Positions 26,054-35,415 of a stretch of DNA of 64,000 bases are shown one piece after another. Both the position numbers and the translations under genes were made by a program. The notes below the pieces were generated by a model. The model saw only the letters and a list, made by a program, of their open reading frames with translations. It was not told the DNA's origin and ran no database searches. How positions within the stretch are numbered: the first letter of the stretch is position 1; every line of letters starts with the position of its first letter. The stretch is taken from assembly GCA_910577825.1 (NCBI GenBank), contig CAJTOK010000007.1:17535-81534 (forward strand), written 5' to 3'. The DNA comes from an uncultured Lachnospiraceae bacterium. GTDB taxonomy: Bacteria; Bacillota; Clostridia; Lachnospirales; Lachnospiraceae.

Positions 26054-26932
26054 ATGGCTAAAATAATTTCAAGAAACTTTAGAATCTTATGTGATTTTAT
26101 GGATGTATACCAGTTTATGACTGATATATATGAAAAAGACTGGAGAAATGGTGTTCCTGCCCCATTTCTGGAGTATGCCCTTTCTAGCGGGTGGATGGAT
26201 AAATCCCTGGTACACCGCTGGAAACTCTGGGAGGATAATGGACGTATAGCAGGTTTTGTTTTTTATGAAAATCCTGTAAATGATGTGTATTTCAGCCTGC
26301 GCCCGGGCTATGAAAAGCTGGCGGATGAAATGGCTGCGTATGCAGTTTCATTTATGCCACGTGTGGACGGCCATCTCAGGTTTGTGGTTTTTGATGGGCA
26401 ATATGCAGTTAAAGAAGCAATAACAAAAGCTGGTTTCCAGCAATCTTCAGGCTTTACAGAAAGAGTATACAGTTTTGGACAACCACTTGAATATCCATTA
26501 CCAGATGGCTTTCATTTCGTAGAGCCTGAAAAGTTTTCAGTTGAAAAAATAGTGGAATGCTGCTGGAAAGGTTTTGGACACGAAAAAGAAGAAGGGCCTT
26601 GGAATGGAGATGCTGAATATGGATATTATACATTAATGGCACCCCATATGAATCCAGAAAATGCGGTTGTCATTGAAAATGACAAAGGAGAGTATGTCTG
26701 CTATGCAGGCATGTGGTGGACTCCGGAAAACCACCTTGCTTATATGGAACCATTATGCACTATTCCAAAATACCGGAAGAAAGGCCTGGCAGCAGCGGCA
26801 CTTTCAGAACATTACCGCAGGCTTAAACCATTAGGCGCAACACATATGACTGGCGGCAGCAGTACATTTTATGAAAAGACCGGTTTCCAGCCTATGGTTC
26901 ATTGGACTTTTTGGGAGAAAAAAACTAACTAA
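26054..26932 (+). CDS. GNAT-family N-acetyltransferase
   Basis: 292 aa, apparently two GNAT-like halves, with the second carrying the acetyl-CoA motif (CTIPKYRKKGLAAAALSEHYRR, then a GFQPM segment). AAGGAGG precedes the ATG. The substrate cannot be told. It stands alone on the plus strand. Confidence 0.82.
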   Translation: MAKIISRNFRILCDFMDVYQFMTDIYEKDWRNGVPAPFLEYALSSGWMDKSLVHRWKLWEDNGRIAGFVFYENPVNDVYFSLRPGYEKLADEMAAYAVSFMPRVDGHLRFVVFDGQYAVKEAITKAGFQQSSGFTERVYSFGQPLEYPLPDGFHFVEPEKFSVEKIVECCWKGFGHEKEEGPWNGDAEYGYYTLMAPHMNPENAVVIENDKGEYVCYAGMWWTPENHLAYMEPLCTIPKYRKKGLAAAALSEHYRRLKPLGATHMTGGSSTFYEKTGFQPMVHWTFWEKKTN

Positions 26933-27083
26933 CGCAAACAGACAGCCCATTTATTACCATCATAAAAATACCCTGGGACTTGTAATCGCCATAAAAATCA
27001 TATAAACTATATAATACCATCTGGATATCTGCAGCTGCATTTACCAGACAGGATATTAAAATCAAAACAGGGGAATCTATAAA

Positions 27084-28142
27084 ATGGCTACTGATACACA
27101 GCTTATGCTGACACCTGACCAGAAAAACATGATATTTGAAAATATGAGTGACGGGGTTATGACTGTTGATGCAGATGGAATAATTACATATTTCAATTCT
27201 GCCTGTGCAAATATTTTTGGAATTGATAATCCAGACAGCATTACAGGTATGGCATTTGCAAGCTGTTTTATGTCAAATAAAAAAAACCGGGCTTTTAATA
27301 AACTTTTTGATGATTGTATAAATAATAACAGCCACCCTGGAAAAACAAATTTAAGATACCGTTCTGGCAATCTGGTAAAACATTTTAATATAGCGGTAAG
27401 CCTTATACATCCTGATGGAAAAAACATGGACGGGCAGACAGGTTTCCCTGGAATGCTAATCCTTATAGAAGATACTACCGATAAATTTACACTAAGGCAG
27501 CACGAACATGACTGCGCATATATATTTGCAGGCCTTATAATATGTACAAGCCTTTTCCTTTTTGCATGGAGCTTATTACGTTTTACACTCCATATATATT
27601 TAAGGTCATCAACCTATACTTTTATAATAGAATGTATTACATTTGCACTGTTCCTTGAAATAGTATTTATGACAAGCTTTTCTATGCGTGATATAGGACT
27701 TGTGCCAAAGCTTTCCACACTTAAAAAGAACTGCCTGGAAACTTTAATAATTGCTGCCATAACTTCTTCTCTCCTTTTATTAAGCAAGGTTATACTTAAC
27801 TTTATAGGAATACGGATTAAGCCATACTTTATAGGCGGTTCATTTCATGGCGCTTATAATTATATATTTACTTCATTTGTACAGGAATTTCTCGCACGCG
27901 GTGTTATACAGACAAGTGTTAAATACCTTATGAGAGGGGTAAAGTACCAGAAGACCTTTGGCATAATACTTACATCCTTACTGTTTTCACTTATGCACAT
28001 CCCTCTTGGGTTCTACTTTATGTCAGGTGCATTGCTTTTAAGCCTTGCACTTGGTTATATATACGAAAGGCATGGAAATATATGGGGATGCGTATTCCTG
28101 CACTGGTGCTGTGGATATCTTGGAATGTGCCTGTACTTCTGA
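27084..28142 (+). CDS. PAS domain fused to a CPBP (CAAX/bacteriocin-processing-type) membrane protease
   Basis: 352 aa. Residues about 14-135 form a PAS domain (IFENMSDGVMTVDADGIITY). From 147 on there are seven or so membrane helices with the CPBP motifs: QEFLARG (Gln267-Glu268, Arg272; the family usually has EExxxR), His305 in FSLMHIPLGF, and His340 in WGCVFLHW. A sensory PAS on this protease family is unusual. The first Glu to Gln change may lower or alter activity. Confidence 0.8.
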   Translation: MATDTQLMLTPDQKNMIFENMSDGVMTVDADGIITYFNSACANIFGIDNPDSITGMAFASCFMSNKKNRAFNKLFDDCINNNSHPGKTNLRYRSGNLVKHFNIAVSLIHPDGKNMDGQTGFPGMLILIEDTTDKFTLRQHEHDCAYIFAGLIICTSLFLFAWSLLRFTLHIYLRSSTYTFIIECITFALFLEIVFMTSFSMRDIGLVPKLSTLKKNCLETLIIAAITSSLLLLSKVILNFIGIRIKPYFIGGSFHGAYNYIFTSFVQEFLARGVIQTSVKYLMRGVKYQKTFGIILTSLLFSLMHIPLGFYFMSGALLLSLALGYIYERHGNIWGCVFLHWCCGYLGMCLYF

Positions 28143-28169
28143 AAACAGCAGATATAAAATAAAGATTAA

Positions 28170-28442
28170 AGAACAGGGGATGGTTTTACAGAAAAACTGG
28201 CACAGGAGGTTATAAAAATTAAAGAAAATAAGGAATGGCAGGTGGAATATATGACATTGATGATGAGGGAGCGTGAAAAATATAACGAAGGCAAAAATGC
28301 AGGCATACAAGAAGGCATGCAAAAGGGCATGCAGAAGGGCATGGTTTATGCTCATTATGAAATGGATATGGATACGGGGGAAATTGCCAGTAAGGTACAC
28401 CTGACAGAAGCAGAGGTGCTTGACATTATCAGAAAAAAATAA
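28170..28442 (+). pseudogene. C-terminal remnant of an Rpn/PD-(D/E)XK recombination-promoting nuclease
   Basis: An open frame reads EKLAQEVIKIKENKEWQVEY then MTLMMREREKYNEGKNAGI, EGMQKGMQKG and a C-terminal helix-turn-helix-like EIASKVHLTEAEVLDIIRKK. This is the tail of Rpn-family proteins (YhgA-like transposase_31); the catalytic N-terminal domain is absent. The frame is closed by a TAA at 28167. A short protein from the ATG at 28242 or 28251 cannot be excluded. Confidence 0.65.
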
Positions 28443-28523
28443 TAATTATTAATACAAGGCAAAGACATTTATCACAATAAATATAATAAAAGCCTTTGCC
28501 TGTATAAAACCTGTATGCAGGTA

Positions 28524-29624
28524 CTAATAATTACAAATATCTGCTTTTACAAGCTTCCTGCCCTGTAAAATTGTTACAGGAATTAAAATAATTAAATTAC
28601 TAATTACCATTCCTGTTATTGACATATTGTTATAATAAAAAAGCTTCAGTCCATGTGGTATTAAATACAAACTGTTAAATAAATATATTCCTGCAGTTAT
28701 TATACATACACCAGATAAAATACCAGCAATATCAATTACAAGAACTTCTGACAATATTTTTAAACGTATCTTTTTCATAGATATGCCAATAGCCTTATAT
28801 AATGCAAATTCCCCATGGCGGTGCTGGTAAAGCCCTGCAAATGCTGCGTTTATTGTAACTGCCATAATAACAGAAAGCAGGATTATAATAAAGAAATATA
28901 TATAATTAAAACTGCCTAATTGTTCATTTATCCGGTTCTTATAATAATCATATCCTCTTGCAGAAACTTTATATTCTGTTTCCAGTCCAGCCAGAAGCTC
29001 TTTAAAATCCTTATCACTCATGGAATTATTTAAAAGCAGGCAGCTTGCACTGTCTGTACTGCTAATATAATATATCCCATACCCGTCCTCATCTGTAACT
29101 GCATCTAAAGTATATTCCTGGTCGGTATATTCGTCACCTTCTTCTACAAGGCGGTCTCCTGGTTCCATGCCCCTGTTATCTGCCTGTAAACTGCTCATTA
29201 TTACGCTTCCATTGCCAATATCCTTGTTTTTATTCTTAGTTTGTATCTTAATTCCAGTAAATCTGCAATATGTTTCAAAATCCTCTTTACTATGGAATGA
29301 ATACTGTGTATATACATTTTTAAAATCCATAACAGCCGTAGTGCAGATTTCGTTACGTAACCCCTGGTGCAAAAGAGTAATCCTTTTGTCATTTTCTAAC
29401 ATTTCCACTGCTTTTGCAAAATCTTCATTATTTTTATCAGATGCCAGGGAACTTACAAAAGCTGTGTTTTTGTCCCTTTCCAGTGAAATCTTAAACATGC
29501 TTTCTACATTTGATATATACAGGCCTGCCATATAAATTGCAAATGTAAGTACAAACATAAATATAAGCAGTACCTGCCTTTTTATATTTTCTTTCATAAA
29601 ATATACTGCAGAAAAAGGATTCAA
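28524..29624 (-). CDS. FtsX-like ABC transporter permease (second of pair)
   Basis: 366 aa: N-terminal helix (QVLLIFMFVLTFAIYMAGLY), extracytoplasmic MacB-like domain, then three C-terminal helices with the FtsX pattern (FAGLYQHRHGEFALYKAIGIS). The start overlaps the ATPase gene by four bases. With the other permease it forms a MacB-type transporter. Confidence 0.85.
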   Translation of the reverse strand: MNPFSAVYFMKENIKRQVLLIFMFVLTFAIYMAGLYISNVESMFKISLERDKNTAFVSSLASDKNNEDFAKAVEMLENDKRITLLHQGLRNEICTTAVMDFKNVYTQYSFHSKEDFETYCRFTGIKIQTKNKNKDIGNGSVIMSSLQADNRGMEPGDRLVEEGDEYTDQEYTLDAVTDEDGYGIYYISSTDSASCLLLNNSMSDKDFKELLAGLETEYKVSARGYDYYKNRINEQLGSFNYIYFFIIILLSVIMAVTINAAFAGLYQHRHGEFALYKAIGISMKKIRLKILSEVLVIDIAGILSGVCIITAGIYLFNSLYLIPHGLKLFYYNNMSITGMVISNLIILIPVTILQGRKLVKADICNY

Positions 29625-30298
29625 TTCCCAACACCTCCTTCCACAGGCTTAGCCATTCCGTCCCACATTTCAATAATCCCGTCAGCATCTTTAAGTATCG
29701 ACATATCATGTGTAATTACAAGCACCAGGTGCTTTTTTGAATATTCTTTAAGAACCCTCATAACCGCAAAAGCATTTTCATGGTCAAGTGCCGCTGTAGG
29801 TTCATCTGCAAAAAGAACTGCCGGGTTATTTATCATTGCCCTTCCTATTGCAACACGCTGCCTCTGCCCGCCTGAAAGTTTGCCTGGCCTTTTTTTAAGT
29901 TCCCTTTCACTTAAACCCAGCTCTTTTAAAATACGTACAGCCTTTTCTTTTACCTGTATACTATTTTTATCCGCTGCTACAACAACATTATCAACAGCCG
30001 GCATATATGGGATTAAAAAATGCCTCTGGAATACAAATCCAAATTCTTTCCTTCTTAAATTTTCCCGTTCAGAATTTTTTATATTAATTATATCTTTTCC
30101 ATTATATAATATCCTGCCATCAGTTGGTTTCTTCAATGTAGAAAGACAATACATCAATGTAGACTTCCCGCTTCCTGAAGGGCCAATAAACCCAATTAAC
30201 CCTGTGTCTGGAAGGTTTAAGTCAAACCCTCCCAGGGCATACATTTTATTTTCCTTTTCAATATCATAAATCATTGTAATATTTTTTACGTTAAACAT
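29621..30298 (-). CDS. MacB/LolD-type ABC transporter ATP-binding protein
   Basis: About 225 aa from the Met at 30298 (AAAGGGG upstream). Walker A FIGPSGSGKSTLM, signature LSGGQRQRVAIGRAM, Walker B VLFADEPTAALDHE and the H-loop VITHDMSI are intact. It lies between two FtsX-like permease genes and overlaps the second by four bases. Confidence 0.92.
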   Translation of the reverse strand: MFNVKNITMIYDIEKENKMYALGGFDLNLPDTGLIGFIGPSGSGKSTLMYCLSTLKKPTDGRILYNGKDIINIKNSERENLRRKEFGFVFQRHFLIPYMPAVDNVVVAADKNSIQVKEKAVRILKELGLSERELKKRPGKLSGGQRQRVAIGRAMINNPAVLFADEPTAALDHENAFAVMRVLKEYSKKHLVLVITHDMSILKDADGIIEMWDGMAKPVEGGVGN

Positions 30299-30314
30299 AG
30301 CCAAAACCCCTTTC

Positions 30315-31478
30315 CTACATATCATCATCTATTGCATCTATTGTTTTTATTTTATATATTTCCATCCTTACAGGTATTTGCAGAATGCCAAATAATGCAG
30401 TATATGCACATAATATTTCTATAAGTGTGTCCGATATAAAATATGTACACCTTAGCCCAAGTTCTTTAATTAATAATATATCAGATACTTTCATTAAAAT
30501 TATAGTTATTACTGCCGCTGCTAAAAAAGCTGTTATAAAAGTAAATAAAAGCTCCCTTAAAATTGAAAAATAAATTGCCTTTCTGCTATACCCAATAGAA
30601 GCATATAAACACCACTCGCTGCGCCTGTCCCTCATATACGATATGCTTACAATAATTACAAGCAGGGTAATTATTATAAGGATTCCATTAAAAATAACCC
30701 TGGTGGAACTTGAAATAACTGAGATTATATTATTCTCTAAATCATTTTCCCCTTTCTCCAAATCCATAAATGTTGAATTTTCTAATAAAACATCCTGTTC
30801 TTTTATAGCGCTTTCCAGATTTTTTACAGTCCCGTCCGTTGCAACGCAGACCATTGGATTTGAAAATGTACTGCTTCCGCCAGACAAACCACAGCCAAAG
30901 TAATAATCACAGTCAATAATGCCAACAATTTTTACATCCTTATTCTGGCTTAAACCATCTCCCAGTTTATAACCATAATTTTTCATTAACTTCCTGTCCA
31001 TTACAGCTTCTTTTGCTTTAGCAGGCATACGCCCTTCCACAAGCTTTGCATCCATATGCTTTAAAAGGACCTCCATATGCTCCCTGTCCGTCATTGGGAT
31101 TTCAACATAATAATTTCCAACAACAGAAGCAACATAAGTATATTCAACCTGTGCAATAAAGACATCCTCTACACCTTTACATTGTTTTATGGAATTTTTT
31201 ATTTCACCATATTTTTTATTTACAGCCTCCCTGTAAATATCTTCTGAATCTGCCTGCGGGCTGCTTTTATCCAGTTCCAGGTCATCCCCGCCAAATACTA
31301 TATACTGGATATACTTGCCATTTTCTACTAATACTGCCTTAAATGTTTCAGATGTTGTTGAAAGCAGAAACATTGAAGTATATGTAATAATAAAAAACAT
31401 GGCAAGGCTTATTATCAAAACAGATACCCGTCTTTTATTATTTTTAATATAATAAAAAGCTGAAATTTTCTGTGACAT
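30315..31478 (-). CDS. FtsX-like ABC transporter permease (first of pair)
   Basis: About 387 aa. N-terminal helix (VSVLIISLAMFFIITYTSMF), extracytoplasmic domain of about 220 residues, then helices near 265-290, 315-340 and 355-380 with the FtsX-like RSEWCLYASIGYSRKAIYF. GAGAGG precedes the ATG at 31478. Follows the second two-component system by about 130 bases. Confidence 0.85.
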   Translation of the reverse strand: MSQKISAFYYIKNNKRRVSVLIISLAMFFIITYTSMFLLSTTSETFKAVLVENGKYIQYIVFGGDDLELDKSSPQADSEDIYREAVNKKYGEIKNSIKQCKGVEDVFIAQVEYTYVASVVGNYYVEIPMTDREHMEVLLKHMDAKLVEGRMPAKAKEAVMDRKLMKNYGYKLGDGLSQNKDVKIVGIIDCDYYFGCGLSGGSSTFSNPMVCVATDGTVKNLESAIKEQDVLLENSTFMDLEKGENDLENNIISVISSSTRVIFNGILIIITLLVIIVSISYMRDRRSEWCLYASIGYSRKAIYFSILRELLFTFITAFLAAAVITIILMKVSDILLIKELGLRCTYFISDTLIEILCAYTALFGILQIPVRMEIYKIKTIDAIDDDM

Positions 31479-31609
31479 ACTATACCTCTCTTCCATAATT
31501 TTATTTACTTCCCTGCAAGGCCCTGCATCTATATTAGAACATTTTTCCCCTAATTAAAAAAGTAACCATAGTCACAATGGCATATGACTATGGTAATATT
31601 CTTAATATA

Positions 31610-32239
31610 TCATTCTTTCATGGCAACAATTAATTTGGAACGGTCATGTATGCCGGTTTTATCATATATAGAAGATATATAATTTTTAACTGTCCCTTCT
31701 GAAATATACAATTCACTTGCAATCTGTCGGTTATTTAAACCTTTAGAAAGAAGCCTGCATATTTCTTTTTCCCTGTCAGTCATATCTGACAGCAGTTTCT
31801 CGTTTGCTTCTGATACATCCTTATTCTTCTGTAAAAGCGCCGCCATACGCTCCATAACTCCAGGCCCTGCTACATTCAGCCCTCCCATAATTCCATATAT
31901 TGCCCCGAGTACCGTATCCTTTCCGCTTCCTTTAAGTAAATACCCGTCTGCCCCGCCAGCTATTGCATTTGTAATATTTTTATTATCATAAAATGTAGTA
32001 AGAACCAGTATTTTTACCAGAGGAAATTCCTGTTTCATCCTGCGGATTAATTCAATCCCTCCCATGCCCTGCATATTTAAATCCACCATTGCAAGCTGGC
32101 ATGTCCTTTCCCAGAGTATGGATAAAGCTTCCCTGCCATCATGTGCCATCCCAATTACATTAATCTGGTTCATTGTTAAAATAATTTCAAGGCTCTCAAG
32201 CAGCAGCGGCTCATCATCTACAAGTAAAACTTCCAGCAT
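31610..32239 (-). CDS. NarL/LuxR-family response regulator (second system)
   Basis: 209 aa. Receiver domain with LLVDDEP, phospho-accepting Asp53 in AMVDLNMQG, then a LuxR helix-turn-helix (DREKEICRLLSKGLNNRQIA, SEGTVKNYISSIYDKTGI). It follows the kinase gene by six bases and precedes the MacB-like transporter genes, which it probably controls. Confidence 0.92.
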   Translation of the reverse strand: MLEVLLVDDEPLLLESLEIILTMNQINVIGMAHDGREALSILWERTCQLAMVDLNMQGMGGIELIRRMKQEFPLVKILVLTTFYDNKNITNAIAGGADGYLLKGSGKDTVLGAIYGIMGGLNVAGPGVMERMAALLQKNKDVSEANEKLLSDMTDREKEICRLLSKGLNNRQIASELYISEGTVKNYISSIYDKTGIHDRSKLIVAMKE

Positions 32240-32245
32240 AATTAA

Positions 32246-33427
32246 CTAATCCCCTTTTCTTTCTTCCAGATATACAACAGGTATCATAATTTCTGAATAA
32301 AAACCATTATCATTTCTAAACACGGTCCTGCCTCCCGCCTTCTGGGCATATTTTATAATTTTCTTAATCCCAAAACCATTTTCTATTTTCTGTGGGGCAT
32401 TTACACTATTAAAACTGCTATTCCCATTATCCTTTACAGAAATCTTAATATGTGTACTGTCTGCCTGCAGCCATATAGTAAATATGTCTGCATTTCCATG
32501 TTTAACCCCGTTGGTAAGAAGTTCCCTTAATGCTCCTGTAAGAAACTCTGTATGTTCATGTGGGATTTGTATATCCTGCCCCGGCTTTGAAACCAGTTCC
32601 ATATCAAAATATACTTTAATATCTGTATCCATTTTAAAATTATCTATAATAGCTTCCAGTTCCATTTTAAAATCACCAATAGAAATATTCTCCGTTTCTT
32701 CATCCAGAACCCTTACAGCATGTCTTATGGATTCAAGCCCCGTCTTTATACGTTCATTCGCCACCCTGGTTTTCTCCGCTGCCCTTAAAGGGTCAGACTC
32801 CCAGAGCATCCCTGCAGCTTCAAGTGCCATGCTTGCAGCCGTAATTGTATGCCCTACACTATTGTGTATATTACGGCTTATATTCTCCCGCTCTTCTAAC
32901 CTTGCATTTCTCTCAATAATATTATTCTGCATTACAAGCACATGGTTAAGCTTCTTCTCAGCAAGCCCGCTTATTGCAAGCTGTTTTATAGAAATTTCAG
33001 CTTTATTTTTATAATCTGCATACTTTCCTGTAATTTCCTTTATATACCATATTAAAAATGATATTATAAAAAGCACTGCTGCCTTGATAACCGTTAATGG
33101 CAAAACATCCATTAAACTGCCTGCATTAGAAACTATTGTAAAAACCAGATATGCAGCAGATGGTATTACAAAACCTGTCCGTTTATATCCTGGCTGCCCA
33201 AATAAAAGAAATAATAAAAAACCTTTTGATAAAATGCAAAGAAACAAAACAAGAACCGTCTTAACAATAGTTATTAAAACACTTCTTTCCTCTGAAAGAT
33301 TCTCTATTGTAAAAACAACAAGCAGAAGCCCGGCAGCAAATAACATATAATAAGGCATATCCGTATAAAACAAGCCATAAAATGTTAATATTATTGTTAA
33401 AAACTGCGTCCTGAAAAAATCCCCCAT
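32246..33427 (-). CDS. HisKA_3 sensor histidine kinase (second system)
   Basis: 393 aa. About six membrane helices (residues 8-130), a coiled linker, the phospho motif NISRNIHNSVGH with His188, then an ATPase domain (ELLTNGVKHGNAD, SVKDNGNSSF). The residue after the histidine is Asn189, where most HisKA_3 kinases have Asp or Glu, which could affect phosphatase or kinase balance. First gene of the operon with the response regulator; the transporter genes may be included. Confidence 0.9.
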   Translation of the reverse strand: MGDFFRTQFLTIILTFYGLFYTDMPYYMLFAAGLLLVVFTIENLSEERSVLITIVKTVLVLFLCILSKGFLLFLLFGQPGYKRTGFVIPSAAYLVFTIVSNAGSLMDVLPLTVIKAAVLFIISFLIWYIKEITGKYADYKNKAEISIKQLAISGLAEKKLNHVLVMQNNIIERNARLEERENISRNIHNSVGHTITAASMALEAAGMLWESDPLRAAEKTRVANERIKTGLESIRHAVRVLDEETENISIGDFKMELEAIIDNFKMDTDIKVYFDMELVSKPGQDIQIPHEHTEFLTGALRELLTNGVKHGNADIFTIWLQADSTHIKISVKDNGNSSFNSVNAPQKIENGFGIKKIIKYAQKAGGRTVFRNDNGFYSEIMIPVVYLEERKGD

Positions 33428-33486
33428 ATAAATCCCCAGCTTCCAAATTCAAATTATTTAAATATTTTAACACATATATCCACAAT

Positions 33487-33617
33487 GTGAACTACCCATT
33501 GTCTAAAGCCAATGGGTTTCCTGCTTCTATGACCCCGCAACCAAACTTGTTTGGTTTACCTACTATCTCCACAGGCGTTAATTCGGGCTGCACCATCCCT
33601 ATTTGTATTTTATTATC
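33487..33617 (-). ncRNA. Predicted omega-RNA (reRNA) of TnpB, at the right end of the element
   Basis: Between the tnpB stop and the element end lies a GC-richer stretch that starts GGGATGGTGCAGCCCGAATT on the minus strand, contains AAACCAAACAAGTTTGGTT (hairpin) and ends in AACCCATTGGCTTTAGACAA then TGGGTAGTTCAC. TnpB guide RNAs come from exactly this position, with the guide copied from the flank beyond the element. Here that flank starts ATTGTGGATATATG. Confidence 0.65.
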
Positions 33618-34721
33618 TTATGCTGTTTGCCGTAATCCTTCTGCTAAAATATTCCTTGCAGCATTGATATCCCTGTCATGTTTTGCACCACAGACAGGAC
33701 AGGTCCATTCCCTTACTGATAAATCTTTTGTTGCTATGTTTTTATATCCACAAGCTGAACACAACTGGCTGCTGGCATAGAATGTATCTATTTTGATATA
33801 CTGCCTTCCATTCCACGCCGCCTTATATTCCAATTGTCTTGTCAGCTCATACCATGACACATCTGATATGGACTTCGCCAGATGATGGTTCTTTACCATA
33901 TTTTTTATCTGTAAGTTTTCTGAAACTATCACTTGGTTTTCGCTGATAATTTGATAAGAAATCTTATGCAGGTTATTTTTTCTGGTATTTGTAATCTTTT
34001 CATGGCATAATGCTATCTTTCTTCTCTGTTTATAATAATTATTACTTCCTTTTTCTTTATGGGACAGCTGTCTTTGCAGCTTTGCAAGCTTCTTCCCATG
34101 TTTCCTTATAATCCCTGGTTTTTCGTGCTTTTTTCCATCTGACGTAATGCACAAATCTTTTATACCTAAATCCAGGCCTATGTTCCTGCCTGTCTGCGGC
34201 AGTTCTTCATGTCCTGTTTCCACTAGCACTGATACATAATATTTTCCACTTGGTACCAGGGAAACTGTGGCTGATTTTATTTTTCCTGTAAATTCCCTGT
34301 GCAGTTTTGCTTTTACTGTCTTTAATTTTGGAAGTTTTATTTTTCCATGCCCAAAATCTGCCTTTATATTTCCATTTGTGAAATTTGTAGTATAAGACTT
34401 ATGGCTGTTATGCCTGCTTTTAAACTTTGGATATCCTGCATGTTCTTTAAAAAATTTCTGGTATGCTGCATCCATATTGTAAATGGCATTTGTCAGGGCA
34501 AATTTGTCTGCTTCTTTCAGCCATCCATACTTTTTCTTTAATTCCCTGTTACAGTAATTATTACAGTCTGTTTTAGTAACGGATTCTTTATTATTTTCAT
34601 ATTTTTCTTTTCTGTATGCAAGTGTCTGGTTATAAACAAAACGGCAACAGCCAAATGTTTTTGCTATCTGTACTTTCTGCTCATTATCAGGATATATTCT
34701 ATATTTATATGCTTTTAACAT
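33618..34721 (-). CDS. tnpB: TnpB RNA-guided nuclease
   Basis: 367 aa. The RuvC residues are all present: Asp184 in GLDLGIKDL, Glu268 in IVSENLQI, Asp351 in HDRDINAARN. The zinc finger CSAC/CPVC (Cys321, 324, 341, 344) is intact, as is the N-terminal MLKAYKYRIYPDNEQK. Full length, so probably active. An extended -10 promoter (TGGTATACT) lies about 50 bases upstream within the element. Confidence 0.92.
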   Translation of the reverse strand: MLKAYKYRIYPDNEQKVQIAKTFGCCRFVYNQTLAYRKEKYENNKESVTKTDCNNYCNRELKKKYGWLKEADKFALTNAIYNMDAAYQKFFKEHAGYPKFKSRHNSHKSYTTNFTNGNIKADFGHGKIKLPKLKTVKAKLHREFTGKIKSATVSLVPSGKYYVSVLVETGHEELPQTGRNIGLDLGIKDLCITSDGKKHEKPGIIRKHGKKLAKLQRQLSHKEKGSNNYYKQRRKIALCHEKITNTRKNNLHKISYQIISENQVIVSENLQIKNMVKNHHLAKSISDVSWYELTRQLEYKAAWNGRQYIKIDTFYASSQLCSACGYKNIATKDLSVREWTCPVCGAKHDRDINAARNILAEGLRQTA

Positions 34722-34850
34722 TTGCTGTCACCGCCTTTCTATATATTTTCATAAATAAAGTATACCACAATTTTTTATTTTTGTCTGCCTTAACCCACCG
34801 TCTAAAGCCAGTGGGATTGCGGCAGCCTTATTTCAAAGCCCTTTATTTTA

Positions 34851-35193
34851 TTACACCTGTTTAATTGTACCAGTTAATTTTTTCCAGAAGCTTTTATTTT
34901 CAAATACTCTTGATAATATAAAGAAGATAAAATATCCTGATATTCCGCCAAGGGTATTAAGCATAAAGTCATCAATATCCGATGACCTTCCAATAAAATA
35001 CTGTACAAATTCTATTAAAAACGAAAAAAGAGCCATATATATTGTAGTTGTGTACAGTTTACGGGCTTTTTTAAAAGCAACAGGAAAAATAAAACCTAAA
35101 GGCATAAACATTACAATATTGGCAAATGTCTGGGAAATCTTTTAAAATAAATCCAAGTAAAAAATATCCAAGTATTTCCTCAATTATAACCAT
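34851..35193 (-). pseudogene. VanZ-like family membrane protein, single frameshift
   Basis: A start at 35193 (GGAGG upstream) reads MVIIEEILGYFLLGFILK, then the frame must shift at the A4 run near 35140 to continue ISQTFANIVMFMPLGFIFP and the VanZ core FLIEFVQYFIGRSSDIDDF plus MLNTLGG. Joined, the two parts make about 113 residues. A second in-frame start (35111) could still give an 86-residue product. Either a recent mutation or a sequencing error in the A-run. Confidence 0.7.
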
Positions 35194-35415
35194 AAAAACC
35201 TCCATACAATAGAAAATATTAATAAAATAAATTGTTACTGCAATTATTATACCAGGATAATTTACTGGATATATCCGTTTTATATATAAAATTCCTTACA
35301 AATTCCTTGCACTTTTCCACCAGAATGCTATATCAGGTACAGAAAAAGGAAAGCCATTGAAACTGGCAATAAATATAACATATTTCCTGTTATATTATAA
35401 TTATTAATTTATACT

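Larger units (their letters stand above)
33487..34830 (-). mobile_element. Solo TnpB element of the IS200/IS605 superfamily (no tnpA)
   Basis: A tnpB gene is flanked by two related subterminal hairpins: ACCCATTG/CAATGGGT with loop TCTAAAGC at 33493-33516, and CCCAC/GTGGG with the same TCTAAAG core at 34794-34815. Outer borders are approximate. No TnpA transposase is present, so it would need one in trans. A similar hairpin end occurs at the right edge of the window. Confidence 0.8.

Noticed and set aside
28455..28505. Inverted repeat GGCAAAG/CTTTGCC after the Rpn remnant as a terminator
   Set aside because: The loop is about 30 bases and no U-run follows, so support is too weak.
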